This document shows, piece after piece, positions 46,801-58,201 of a stretch of 60,000 bases of DNA. Location: positions 48,672,001 to 48,732,000 of the forward strand of contig CM060733.1 of the NCBI GenBank assembly GCA_030704615.1. The letters run 5' to 3'. The notes beneath the pieces are model-generated. The model was not told the DNA's origin and did not search any database. It worked only from the letters and a program-made list of their open reading frames with translations. The DNA comes from Takakia lepidozioides (taxonomy: Eukaryota > Streptophyta > Takakiopsida > Takakiales > Takakiaceae). The position numbers and the translations under genes were made by a program. Position 1 is the first letter of the stretch. Each line of letters opens with the position of its first letter.

Positions 46801-48123
46801 TTCATATGGTTAGGATTTCCAAGAGGGCGAGTGTACACAGACGCAGTTGGATGGTGTGAGGGACGTTTTCTTTTTGGTTCTAGACTAAACTAAACATCTG
46901 ACATGTGTGGTCTGTCTCACCAGGTTCTAGCGAACGATGTTAACATAGGTTACGAGGACATCAGCAACACTCTGGTAAAGTTCTCTTATACCAGTTTACT
47001 TGCCAATTGGGTTGATTCCATCCTCTGATTTTGATAAACAAGGAGTCATCATCGTTGTTTCTGTTTGCTCAATATATGAGCGTTTGCACTCAAGGTGGTG
47101 TAAAGCTGGGGAGGTTGAAAGTTTGCTGTTGCCATCATAAATAAAGGCTGTCTTGGCAACAGCAAGGAGTACTTGTGACTGATCCCTGCTAATTTGGGTG
47201 TGATTTACCCTTCAGGACATTGCATTTATGCCCTCAAGGGGATACGTACCCTGGCAGAATTGGTCTGTTGACACACCATGGTGCAAATCTTAGCAACCCA
47301 ATCAGGCATATTAACTGCAGAAATCCAACCACCATCTCAGCTTATAGAAGGGGCTGGCATGACCATCATACTGGAAAAGGACTAAGTTTGAATCCAGCAC
47401 TGTGCTCTTCAACATGCATGTGGAACTCAGGCTACGGTTGCACATCTAGTCAAAAAGGAAGGTTGGCTTTAACTCCTTGTGAATATGTGGGGTTGCAGGT
47501 ACTACGCTTCAATGGAGAGAAAATACGCAACCTCGTGCACCTCGCCCAACTCGTTGACTGTCTGTATCTCACCTTCAGTCCATCAATTACTCTTTGTGCT
47601 GCATGTCAGACACCAAAGAATTTGTTGAAAGATATCATTATTATTTTGTAATCTTGTCTGCTATTGAGAACCCTGAGAAGAAATCAACGGTATAGTGGGC
47701 AAGTCCCTGGACCTTGTGTGCGTGAGAGGTTGCTGTGATTGCGTTCCTGACTTTATATCAGATATTAACTAGATGATGGCCAGGAGATAAACACAACCTC
47801 TGCCATTTTGTATGTTGGTCAGGTTAGGATCTTGCCATTTTTGCTGATGGAATGTTTTGCTGGGTTTGTCGGGATGTGTTGCAGCATGCACAGATGGGTT
47901 CTTGCAATTTGAACTCGACTACAGTTCTTTAGTGGTGCTAGAGACCAAGGCAGCAAGGGCAGTCACTTCAACTATTCTTCAGGACCACTGCATTCCGACA
48001 GACCGGTCCCAGGATCTGATGGAGATCACTGTGGATGCCACCCCCATTAATGGGCAAAGCCCATTGCCAGATGGAATTCCTCCATCAAACAGTGCAGGGC
48101 TCAATCCCGCTTCCAACATGTAG
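37808..48123 (+). CDS. DEG9: DEG9-like serine protease (HtrA family)
   Basis: Secure exons: 39,607-39,660, 40,142-40,215, 40,486-40,549, 42,486-42,530, 42,750-42,857, 43,042-43,119, 43,301-43,367, 43,702-43,760, 44,042-44,141, 44,445-44,527, 44,697-44,753, 44,992-45,095, 45,558-45,645, 45,946-46,031, 46,211-46,247, 46,475-46,546, 46,924-46,974, 47,499-47,559 and 47,885-48,123, giving 508 residues plus stop. The triad is His in [13 protein letters not shown], Asp in [15 protein letters not shown] and Ser in [13 protein letters not shown]-like regions follow ([35 protein letters not shown]). Three upstream frames (37,808-38,038, 39,016-39,267, 39,346-39,477) join in phase 0 and may encode the N-terminus, but I do not recognise them. 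Intron 40,216-40,485 uses a GC donor (CAG-GCAAGC). In Arabidopsis DEG9 is nuclear. Confidence 0.88.
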
Positions 48124-48678
48124 TTGCAGCAATAGTGAAACCCAATTTGCATAGGGAGATAGTATTGAAAATGTCACATTCTTATTTATTACTTGGCCAC
48201 CAGCGGACAAAGAGCACTCCCGCCATTCATTTCAGGCCTGTGCTTTTCACCATTTGCATATCCACATTTCAAAGAGTCCCAATGTACTGAGGAAATTTGG
48301 GTGTTTCAGAGGATGAAGACCATTTTTCTTTCCCTTGTGTTACTCTTGAATCACAACCAATCACACTTGATTGTACAGTACTGGAGTGCAGTTACAGGCT
48401 ATTCCCTAGATCAAGCTTTGCCCTGACTGGTCCTCATGAATTTTGGTACATATTGGACGGTTGTCAGAACTTGTAACCAGCAACTGTTCAGATGAGTCCA
48501 AGCATCTGGAGAACCACATCCACAGATTGCATAGAAATGTGCGGTTCCGCTGTGAATGGCATAAGTTCCTGTAATGTGAGATTCAGATCTTGACAATGAG
48601 GAAGAGGAAGGGCTTGTCTCTATGAGGGCAGGTCTCTGGAAGTAGGGGCAAGGGTAATTTGAGGGGAGAAGGGCGGCC

Positions 48679-48963
48679 ATGGCGTTCTCGGGGCTGAGAG
48701 GGCTGGCCAGCATGAAGCTGAAGGACGTGCCCAGCTTTGTGAGATCTAGCGTAACGAAGGAGAATGTGTCGAAGAAGACCTCGGGCTTCCTGTACAATTA
48801 CACCGAGAAATATATAAAGACGAGCAGCATTAGGCCCCTCAACGATGTGATGATCGGTATCTTCATCTTGTCTTATGCAGTTGGCTGGCCTACTGAGATT
48901 CGCCACTTGCGTCATGCTGAGGAGATGGCCAAACATAAAGGGAAAGGGAAAGAGCATCATTGA
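48679..48963 (+). CDS. Mitochondrial ATP synthase F0 subunit f-like protein
   Basis: A single-exon frame of 94 residues starts MAFSGLRGLASMKLKDVPSF in a good context (GCGGCCATGGCG). The layout FLYNYTEKYIKTSSIRPLND, one membrane helix (VMIGIFILSYAVGW), then EIRHLRHAEEMAKH matches subunit f of F1F0 ATP synthase. In other eukaryotes that protein has Y-KYI, a helix and a HLKHE--RKYH-type tail. It would be an inner-membrane component of the peripheral stalk/F0. The family call rests on pattern only. It starts about 550 bp after the DEG9-like stop, same strand. Confidence 0.65.
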   Translation: MAFSGLRGLASMKLKDVPSFVRSSVTKENVSKKTSGFLYNYTEKYIKTSSIRPLNDVMIGIFILSYAVGWPTEIRHLRHAEEMAKHKGKGKEHH

Positions 48964-49917
48964 TCGGAGATCACTTCTTTTCAATTCTTGGTCCTTTGAA
49001 CACTCTTGAGCCGGTTAGAAGACATGGCTGAACTTAGCTATGGAAGAAAAAGCGCTTGGTAGAGCACCCATGTGGAGGGTTCATAGCTGCAGGAAGCTGT
49101 CTCTTCTTTGAACCGTCATTTATGACACCATGCTCCAAAGATGGAATTCTTTTGGCAACACCTGTGATCTGACATTTGATATGAATGCAATTGCAAATGG
49201 AAGCCCTGAATGCTTAACGATTATGAACAACGCAACTCAGAATGCGTGTATCCATGTGTGTGAAGATTGCATGGAAGAAAGACAGTGACATGGTTCTTAA
49301 AATGCATTATCCTCCTTCAATCTTGATAACGCCAAAGTAGGAGTGCCATCTCATAAACCTCATCTCAGGGAATCTGCTTGCCTAGAGAATGCACATGGGA
49401 TTTCATCTTCATGACTCGCTCCATTTGAAGATACACAAGCCTTCCAGGAAGTTGGAATTTCTACAAGAAGCCGGGACCTTTCCACCATCATTGCAGCGGA
49501 GGGTTTGTTTGCTCTAGCCATCAGTGAGACCTGAATTGAGATTCCAGTTATGCACTTGAAGGAGGATAGATCACCAATCCATCCGAAAGATCAATGCCCT
49601 GATGGGCACTATCCTTATGCACTTGTATCGAAATTCCAACACAGATTTTTGAGGCAGATAATACGAAGAAGACACCATTGACTTGGAAGTAGAAAAGAGA
49701 AAAAGAAATCCCTTGCACCTCTTCTTTGTTCTTGGAAACTTGGTCGGAAGCTTCCTCAGCATGAGCCTAGGTGCTTTTAATTACTGTACTTCTAGCCAGG
49801 TTTCTTTGATGTGCTTTGCAGAGGGCTCAAAGTAAAGTGATCACTTTTGTTCTCTATGCCATTTCTGCCCTCCCTTGTTTGAGTTACTTCGATTGATTGG
49901 ATTTTAGAGTTGGCTGT
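48964..49917. other. Intergenic, no gene supported
   Basis: 3' flank of the ATP synthase-like gene and 5' flank of the SOD gene. Short open frames only; none has a recognisable motif. Confidence 0.5.
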
Positions 49918-50122
49918 TGAAGTCTATGGTGTCACTTCATTCCAAAGGGCTACTGCATTCCGTTTGAAAGGCGGACACACCTTCCGGTCTGAGAGTCCAC
50001 ACAATTGGACCTTGCGACCTTCTTTTGCAGGTGGGTTGATTGAAATGGGTGACATCCAACATAGACCCACCACGCTCAGTTGTAAGAGAGCCTTGTCCCA
50101 GAACCATTGGGCCATCTGTTGG
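49918..50122 (-). mobile_element. SINE, tRNA-derived, longest copy
   Basis: Read on the minus strand: A-box-like GATGGCCCAATGGTTCTGGG, B-box-like GAGCGTGGTGGGTCTATG, a body, then GTGTGTCCGCCTTTC and a 3' end GCAGTAGCCCTTTGGAATGA-AGTGACACCATAGACTTCAA. It shares 5' and 3' ends with the copy at 1,969-2,099 and the 3' end with 51,619-51,676. It lies about 220 bp upstream of the SOD start codon. Confidence 0.65.
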
Positions 50123-50345
50123 ATACTTGCATGTTATTAGTAAACTTAGCAGGCTGACTGTGTATTTTTTTTGGGTTGAAACAGAGTATCATAGAATAGC
50201 ATTTGACCGGAAGAACCGGTGAGCTCTTGGCGGAGAGTGCAGGGTTCTCTCATCGCTGCCTCTCGTACCATCTGCTCTTCTTCTCTTCTCCTGTCGCTTT
50301 TCTGGGGCAGCTTCTAACGCTAAAACCCACAATCAGAAGGAGGCT

Positions 50346-52726
50346 ATGGCTCCCGTGAAAGCTGTGGTAGTGCTGACTGGATCCGGTGGAGTGGGCGGGA
50401 CCGTCACCTTCGTGCAGGAGGGCGAAGGTATGACTTTTCCTCCACCATGTGATGGCAGGTCAGACTCTGCTTATTTGTGGGTGTTTTGATCAGTCTGGCA
50501 CACCACCCGTGTAACGGCCATAGATGGGTACTGTTTTCTTGGTTGAGGAGGTGTCATGGAGCTGGAATCTAGTCGTTTCCTTCCTACCCCTTTGATTTAT
50601 CAAGATCGTTGTTTTCGCCAGGGATCGAGCTTAACATTAGAAGGTTCCCTCGCGATGAAGTGACCTCTCACCGTATGTTTGGTGTGATCGGGTTTGGATG
50701 TCTTACTGCTGGAGCATTTTGTGGGTTTCCCTTTGCGCCCATGTGTGTTGATGTGGGTATTAAAGTAGGCATGCCTGAGGTGTATTTTCCTTGGTAATCC
50801 TCTGATTCCCAGTGGATGTGCATGGGGTCTTTATAGTTGTTGTGGGTAGAGTGCGTTTGGCCTTGTTGCGCAGTCGGAGTGCGGAATATTTTCGTTGAAT
50901 GCAAAATTATCATTGTTAAAGGGCTTTCTTTTTAAGAATCGTGAGAGACCCGAAATCCCACAGACTGGGTATGAAGCTCAGGGGTGGAGAAAGTTATTGT
51001 AACGCATCCGTCTCATTTTTGGACTTCCTGTGCACTCTACTTGGTAAATATTAAGATGCCAAACATGTTTCATCACCACGAGGGCTGACATGCAGTCTCT
51101 GGAATGTAGTTGTGCGATGAAGATGCGGTCTAGTCTGCATACTTCTTTTTTCACATCAAATTTATGATTGTTTCGCTATGACACTGCCTAATGGGTGTCT
51201 GAGGTCAGTCTTGGCCATCGCTCGTGCGGCTTGGTTGGCTTCAGCGCCCTGCACATCTACCAGAGGATTGAGGAAATTCAGTTGGATTGTGAAAGTTTCA
51301 AAAAGAAAGAGGCTTGCCCTGCTACCTGCAGCCTCAAGGCCGGAGACTGTGCTGAGTTTGGGCAATTGAAGAAGAAGACACTGGCTGACAAGGAACATTA
51401 TTGAAGGCTAGCTGAAATAATGGGATTGATTGGCTGCTATATTCCTTCTGGCCTTCCTGACTTTCTGTAGAAAGTTCTTACCACAGCCTGACATGTCTTC
51501 AAAACTTCACTGTTTCAGCACAGTGAATGCCCACTGTCATCTTGAAATGAAAAAATGATCTCTCCAGTTTTCTTGTCAACCTCAAAAAGCAGGTGTACAT
51601 GAGCTGAAGTATCCATAAACTATGGTATCTCTTCACTCTAAAGGGCTACTGCCTTGTTTTTGGAAGGACACCTTGTAACACGGAACGGAGAAATGCCATT
51701 GCAAAGAAGAATACTGAAATGAGTAAGCGGCACCACAATGAAATGAAGATCTACTTCCTTGACCTGGTAGTTTATCCACATAGAGGAAACTGCATAGCCA
51801 ATTCGGCCTGCAGCTGGTGTAGACTGAATGGAATGGAGTTCACGATGTCCTCACTGAATGAGTTCTCTTTTATCATAATCTCATAGCATCAACCATGACA
51901 CAGTTGTGTTGAAATAGCATGGCAAAGTCCTATGTGAATTTGATTCATGTCAGATATTGCATGCAAATGAACCTGTACAACTGGTGACAATAAGAGGCCA
52001 ATGACATGAGCTGTGAAAATCATTCTGGTTGTGATAAATTCGAACATGAGGCAAGGTTCCTAGAGACACTCAACCTCAGTCATGAGAGGCAAAATTTAGG
52101 TTGGAGCCTGGAGAGTAAGGCTGTGCTATGTAGGTCCCCTGATGTATGGATGCTCTGTGTGGAGATTGGAATCATTGGTCCCTTCAATGTCTGCCTTGCA
52201 GAAGAGATTTGGATCATACATGCACATATCCTGAGGATTTAATTTATCAAAACGTGTGGATGTCCACGAGTTCTGTTTTCCATTTCTGAAACAATTTTTG
52301 TTTCCTAATATCATGGAGAACAACTGTTCAAAGTTATTGCTTGAGGATGCCATTGGGGTGAGCATCCACATTGATTGTATTCTGTTTTAACTGTGACAGG
52401 TCCCACAGTCGTGGAGGGAAAGGTGACTGGCTTACAGCCGGGCAAACATGGATTCCATGTCCATGCTCTCGGTGACACAACCAATGGTTGCCTTTCTACT
52501 GGTAATGATCCTGGCTGTCCTCCTTGATGACAGATATCAAAATTCTAAAGCAGGGGATGTGCACACCGTTGTAGTTCAGTCGCCTACTATTGATGTTCAC
52601 TGAGTGTGTGTGTGTATGTGTGCACTAGGCCCACACTTCAACCCCAAGGGAGTGGAGCATGGGGCTCCTGAGGATGACCTCCGTCATGCTGGGGACCTAG
52701 GCAACATTATTGCTAATGACGAGGGT

Positions 52727-52798
<72 letters not shown>

Positions 52799-52938
52799 CC
52801 TCTCTCTCTTTGTATCAAGGTAAGTCACACTGCTGGAGTGAGCCCCTCACAAAGGTAGTACCTATTCCCTGTGTTTCTGTCCAAACTGGGTGTGGGATCT
52901 TTGGCCACAAGGCTACAGCAAACAAAGTGTTATGAGTA

Positions 52939-52979
<41 letters not shown>

Positions 52980-55240
52980 TTGTAATGGCCACAAGGCTAC
53001 GGCAAACAACGTCTTATGAGTACATTCTCTCTCCGTGTTGGATGCCCAAAGACTGTCCGATGAAATGAAGTTAGGCATCAATCTTCCCTGAACTTGTTCG
53101 CAGACTTTGACACGGGTGAGGATCTTAAGGATGATCTCAAGGGCCTGCCAACCCTAGGCACTACTCTGAAATTTAAACTCGGGGCAGGAACCGTTGAACA
53201 AAAAACAGATGCAGAGAGGGAAAGGAGATTGTAACTGCCTGATGTGCTGGCAGCCTGAACACAATATCCAGTTTCTGATAGATTGGCCGGAATATTCTTA
53301 CCAAAGTGTGACCCTCTTCGGGAACATCAAGAACATTGTACCCACCCATACTACCGGATTGAGACCCTCACAAAGGTAGTGTCTGTTCCCTTTGTTCTGC
53401 CCAAACTGAGCGCGCAGGCCGCAAGGCCAAACAACGTCTTATGAGTACACACACACTCTCTCTCTCTCTCTCTCTCTCTTCATGAAGAGGTATCACTGCT
53501 TGTATGTAATGCAATATCCACACATTGCAGCTGGAGACTCCAGCCCTGCCAAACCTTTACAAGTAAACTTCTTCATTCATTTCGGCTGCCTGTTCACACA
53601 TACAGCTGCACCCTCAACATTACAATTGAAGTGAACTTCAGTGCAGGCATCTGCATTCCAACTGTGGGAATCCAACCAATTCCTCAGTGACTAGGACTTC
53701 AACCACCAGAATGAAAGGAGAGATAGATGATCTTACCACTTGAATGAGGTGAAGCATGTTTGGTACACCTTGTGGTGATTTATGGTAAACAATCAATATA
53801 CAGTTGAAGTTTATTTGCAGTCTGTTTGTTGGGAGTACAGACATGCACCCTGGTAACAGTCAGAGGGTTGGGCTGTGACATGGATGCAGGTGTTGCAGAG
53901 ATCAGCTTGAAGGATAGTCATGTACAATACACCACAAACAATACCTCCTTCACATGATTGACGTGTTTCCTCAATGTTTATCTCTCACAAATAGTTCCAT
54001 GGTTAGAGCAGGGAAGACACGAGTGAGCATTGCTTGCTCAGTCACTCCTCATTTAGGTTGGATATCCAGTGACTCATCTATAATAGATGGTACTCTGTTA
54101 GCAAGAGCTTGAGAGGCAAACTTCCCAGAGAATAACCACCCTATGGAATTTGTGGATTGCGAAGGAGTGGTCTCACCTCTGTTTTGCATTTGGGCAGATT
54201 CCACTGTGTGGGGCAAATTCCATTGTCGGTCGTGCTGTGGTGGTGCATGCTGACCCTGATGATCTTGGCAAGGGTAAGTCTCTTCTTTTGGATGCTGCAA
54301 GTGATGTAGCTTGAATTCTGTTTGGGAAGTAGTGATTCGGAATGGCCAGGATTGTCTGTAGTCAGCTTTTGTGGTCAGTTTGTCATCAGTTATACCTGTA
54401 TAAGGTAGTATGCCATCTTGAAGGTTCTTCTGTGAGGATTGTGACCGTTTAATAACACCAAAGGATATATAATGACATCGGAGTATAATCCAAGAACTAG
54501 TCAGAGGGTTATGCTCCTTGTGGTTGGATCGAAAAATGTTTCACAAGAGAAACTGAAGCACAAAGAATGTCAGACACCCTAGTATTGCGTTGCATGTGTT
54601 CACATCAGAGGTTTGTCATAATTTCCAAAGAAGATTCTTGATTGGGCTCTTTCACCGTTGGGCTTGTGGAAAATGGCAAACACTTTCCGCCGCTGAGTCG
54701 GAGTGGTCCATAAAGTTAGCCGTGAGTAGTTTGGTCATGGGTTTTGCGGGAATGTTACTTGGTGCGCCCAAAGTGAATTTTAGATGTGACAAGACTGCTG
54801 TGGCATCCTTAAATCTCTGCAGGTGGCCATGAGCTGAGCAAGAGCACCGGGAATGCTGGTGGCAGACTTGCCTGTGGTGAGTGGCACTTCTATTGTGGCC
54901 ATGTTCATGAAGCGTCCTGTCATGTATGTCTCAGTTGATATGCATGTGTCTAGTGCTGTGTATTTCCTTGGTTTATGTGGTGGCTGGAGATCCTGTGTTT
55001 TCATGGAGTTCTAGTGTATTTCTACACTCTGATGGAGTGCTCTAGTGCTGTGTGCTCCCTTGGTTTATCTGGTGGCTGGAGATCCTGTGTTTTCTTGGAG
55101 TTCTAGTGTATTTCTACACTCTGATGGAGTGCTGGTGCCTGTGAACTGGTGGATTGCTGCTCCTGTTTTATGTCATACACGGAGTATTACAACACAGACT
55201 TCTTTGTGCAGGTGTGATTGGCTTTCAGGCAGCAGCTTGA
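50346..55240 (+). CDS. Cu/Zn superoxide dismutase, cytosolic type
   Basis: Seven exons: 50,346-50,427, 52,400-52,501, 52,629-52,724, 53,890-53,921, 54,198-54,273, 54,823-54,876 and 55,212-55,240. They total 471 nt, 156 residues plus stop, normal for the cytosolic form, and all phases join. Start [18 protein letters not shown] has no transit peptide, and an in-frame stop with no ATG lies upstream. Metal ligands are present: [16 protein letters not shown]...RHAGDLGN and [14 protein letters not shown]. The disulfide cysteines are in TNGCLSTG and RLACGVIGF. The C-terminus is QAAA. The enzyme converts superoxide to peroxide and oxygen. Introns 1 and 3 are long and repeat-rich; the second Cys exon is only 54 nt. 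Confidence 0.95.
51619..51676 (-). mobile_element. SINE 3'-end fragment in SOD intron 1
   Basis: On the minus strand it reads CAAGGTGTCCTTCC, then AAGGCAGTAGCCCTTTAGAG and GATACCATAG, matching the 3' part of the SINE at 49,918-50,122. The tRNA-like 5' part is missing. Confidence 0.55.
52730..53480. repeat. (CT)n tracts and repeated module in SOD intron 3
   Basis: Long CT runs lie at 52,730-52,810, 52,941-52,976 and about 53,453-53,480. A module (CCCTCACAAAGGTAGT, a TCCCT-TGTT segment, CCAAACTG, AAACAACGTCTTATGAGTAC, then CT repeats) occurs at 52,836-52,976 and 53,361-53,480. A partial copy (GGCCACAAGGCTACGGCAAA to TTATGAGTACATTCTCTC) lies at 52,985-53,035. The module ends in the simple repeat each time, like a retroposon tail. 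Confidence 0.7.
54950..55132. repeat. Tandem duplication of about 92 bp in the last SOD intron
   Basis: CTAGTGCTGTGT...CTTGGTTTAT, GGTGGCTGGAGATCCTGTGT and TCTAGTGTATTTCTACACTC are repeated with an offset of 92 bp (54,950 and 55,042), with a handful of differences. It lies between donor 54,877 and acceptor 55,211. Confidence 0.85.
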
Positions 55241-56158
55241 AGTTTGGCCAGCAGTGATGCCCTGAGGGCCTGACTTTCCACGATGTGTAGGGAGGCCAAT
55301 ATGAAGTTCGGTGAAGGTAGAAGTGTTGCACCGTGTTTTTACTTCAACCTCTTTAACAGATGAACTAGTTGTAATCAGTTAACTGCATCTTGTCTCCAAG
55401 ACTGATACTAAGCAGTAAAGCTGTTGATTTTGTATTGGGTGTGATGGTTAATTAATATCCCTGAGAAGAGCTGTGGGTCAAGGTGCATTCTCTTACACGG
55501 GAATTGCATATTTCTTGGAGAAATTCGGACAAACAGTACTCGACAAATTAGATTGTGGTTACCCAACTAAGTCAGACTCATGCTACTGCTCAATTCATGT
55601 CGAGCAAAATCAAAGATAGTTGTACAGGAAAAGTATTGTGCGAATTGTGCATAGTTATCCCATCCTCTTCATCCTCTTCAACCTGCTGAAGCTAGGGTAA
55701 CTGAAATTTTCAACAGTCTTCTTGCAAGGATGGTTGTCCCTTGCAAACCCTCGCAAGTGCCTTTCCTCTCTCTAATGCCCTATACACAATGCGGGGTCAA
55801 GCTACTTTTGGGCAGCCTTCACTCTTGTGATGCACCATGCCTTGGTATAGTAATTTTCAATGTGTTGCATTCATCCGTTCTCATACTTTAGTTCTCAATA
55901 AAAAAAATTGGTCCGTGATCAATGTGCTTTAAGACATTGAAGTTTGGAAAAGAAAGGATTTGGAGGGAGCGATATCTCTCGTCCCCTGCCGAGCTCTTTG
56001 AATCTAATCCCTCCCTGAGATCATGTACGGGAAGCTTTTTACTTTAGATGTGAACCTAACCTCCTAACTTTTATTTTGATATCACAATATCAGATTCAGG
56101 TTTTACGGAAGTTCATCATTCCTTCATCCAGGCTACCACTCTTCAACTCCCTTCTTGT
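55241..56158. other. Intergenic, no gene supported
   Basis: 3' flank of the SOD gene. AT-rich with short open frames only; AATAAA-type signals (CTCAATAAAAAAAATTGG near 55,900) are present but far from the stop. Confidence 0.45.
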
Positions 56159-56764
56159 TTGGCGGCGCCATGTATCCGTATCAGACTCCCCCCACTCCCT
56201 CACCTTGCTGCCGCCGTTTCGGTCAAGTCATATAATTTCGCCCCTGCCACTTGGTCGGCTTCCTTTGCTGCCAACATTTCACTACCCGCCTTCTTCTCCC
56301 CTTCTCCTACTCTGATGCTCAGCCCTTCAGGCTGCTTCAGCGTGTTCAGGTTTTGCACCTTAATCTACGTCTATTCTCTACTTCATCTCCTACCCCTTCT
56401 ATCAGCAATGGGTCCCTATAGCTCCTCCCAACTGCAAGCAATTTGTGGAATAGGCCTTAGCGGGAGTCCTCTAGAATTCCTCCGGAGGTCGCACTCAGCC
56501 CATCTGGAACATGATTTTTTCTGGCTCATCAAGCCCAATCCCTTCCACGATCACCTCAGGTTTGGGTGTGTTTTCTCCCCCACTTCCCCTAGGTTCTACA
56601 GCCCATCCAGAACCCAACGAGGCAGCTACAGTGAGGAAATGCTTCCTTTCCCTGACTCGGTGGAGCAAATCGTTGATATTGTGGCAGAACATGAAGCTAT
56701 GAACGTAGACTTCCTGATGATTGCTTTGAAATTGTGGACATACACAAATGAATTTCATGCATGA
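56159..56764 (+). CDS. Unrecognised open frame, about 200 codons
   Basis: The frame has no ATG at its 5' end (it opens with TTG-GCG-GCG). It runs through a Ser/Pro/Leu-rich stretch (FSPSPTLMLSPSGCFSVFRF) and ends with a helical-looking segment, VEQIVDIVAEHEAMNVDFLM, then IALKLWTYTNEFHA. The C-terminal piece faintly resembles helical repeats of organellar RNA-binding proteins, but I would not assign a family. It could be one exon of a gene whose other parts I cannot see, or chance. Confidence 0.2.
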   Translation: MAAPCIRIRLPPLPHLAAAVSVKSYNFAPATWSASFAANISLPAFFSPSPTLMLSPSGCFSVFRFCTLIYVYSLLHLLPLLSAMGPYSSSQLQAICGIGLSGSPLEFLRRSHSAHLEHDFFWLIKPNPFHDHLRFGCVFSPTSPRFYSPSRTQRGSYSEEMLPFPDSVEQIVDIVAEHEAMNVDFLMIALKLWTYTNEFHA

Positions 56765-57068
56765 AAGAAAATGGCATTCTGGTTCACTTCCCTGTTAAGA
56801 AAGTTAATAGAGCTTACGTTAGGGATTGGGCCATTTGACATCTGGGGAGGCCGGTTGAGCTCAAACAACATCTTTGTTATACTAAGGGTAGAAGGTTTTT
56901 TTCCATTGTCTTTTGAAACTTAGCATGTTGCAGCTCAAGCCCTGAAGTTCAATCCTCACCTAAATGGATTCAATGTCAACATTTTTCCATGGTCTTCTAA
57001 GATCCAAGGTAATATGAATGGTAAATTGTGGGGGCCCAGAATCGGCGTAACTTCTGTCCTGAAGTTAC

Positions 57069-57143
57069 GGCGAAGTGGCTCTTAGTTACACCGGTTCCGG
57101 CCGATTAAGTTCTGGAACCGGCGTAACTAGGAGTCACTTCGCC
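57069..57143. repeat. Inverted repeat with 30-bp arms
   Basis: Arm GGCGAAGTGGCTCTTAGTTA-CACCGGTTCC (57,069-57,098) pairs with 57,114-57,143 with three mismatches around a 15-nt loop. Adjacent stretches (GGCGTAACTTCTGTCCTGAAGTTACGGCG) contain further self-complementary bits. It could be a foldback MITE or part of an unrecognised element running to 57,300. Confidence 0.75.
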
Positions 57144-57470
57144 TCAGGCTACTAGCCCCTTTCGGGTGTGGGCTCTGTTAAAAAAGCAGGCAAAGCCTAC
57201 AGGTGTCACGGGGACACGGGGTAACCAAGGGATAGGGGTACCTAGGGTACCGAGAGGGGGTTGGATTCTATTTGCCGCTTATTAGTAATAATAGTTATGA
57301 GGGAGCAAAGCGCCGTGAGGCGGATTGCCTTGAAGCATTTATAGATATGAGAAATAGAGATATTAAGTTGTGTATTGCGGTAATACTGGCATTGTGGATG
57401 CCACATCTAGTTCCAGCAATGATAACAGTTAGTGGGCCGGTGTTCCAACCTCGTTGGCAAATTGTGAGGA

Positions 57471-57475
57471 TGACT
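57471..57475. repeat. Probable target duplication beside the second chromovirus copy
   Basis: TGACT is the five bases next to the LTR end at 57,476. Its partner would lie beyond the window end and cannot be checked. Confidence 0.4.
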
Positions 57476-58201
57476 TGTCGCGCACCTCACTTCGGTAAGC
57501 TCCCCTTCATATCATAGATACTCACTTTGATGCACGCGCCTAACTCCCAAACTGGCTGCCTGGCCAATTCGGAGCTTCGGCTGCTCACCGGGACATAACG
57601 GTCCCCCTTTGCTCTTCCACAAGACCCTCGTTCACTTTGGGCCTAGTGGAAACTCCCTTTGGTTGTTGGCAGTCCGGAACAGCTCCCCATACCTTGGTCG
57701 CTTTCCGGCTCACACGCTTACTCACTAGTTTTTTGTCACCAACGGGCTTGCACCGTTCTCGGGGTTACTACTCCCTATATATACTTCTGTGACTGTCCGC
57801 GGGGGTTTCACAAACAACACCGTCTTTTTATGGCGAACCACCACGAAGACCTTTGACTCCCGGTGATGAGTCGTGGTGAGTCTTGGCCCACCCACCACGG
57901 CCCCAATGGACCATGATGAGTCCCAAGACTCCCCACGACTCCCACCACAAGGTCTCCACCCCATGGTGAGTCCTATGCGACCCCCACTAAGACCCACTAA
58001 ACTACCACCACCCCTCGTGAAACCACCCCCGCCGCAACCCGGTATGCGGGGCTCCACCTAGTGAATTCCTCTGGCTCCTTGAGTGCCTTGGGCACTCAAG
58101 GGTGCTTCAGCCCCCATACCTATTGTTGCCACTACCCCCATCACAGGGGCAGCCCCTCTTGTGTCCCGACCCCCCTACCCTCAAGGCAAAGGGCCGCGAC
58201 A
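57476..58201 (-). repeat. Chromovirus 3' LTR, second copy
   Basis: On the minus strand this 726-bp stretch begins TGTCGCGGCCCTTTGCCTTG at 58,201 and ends GCGCGACA at 57,476. It aligns along its length with the LTRs at 7,407 and 13,617, but with many more substitutions than those two show to each other. The TATATATA box is conserved near 57,780. Confidence 0.92.
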
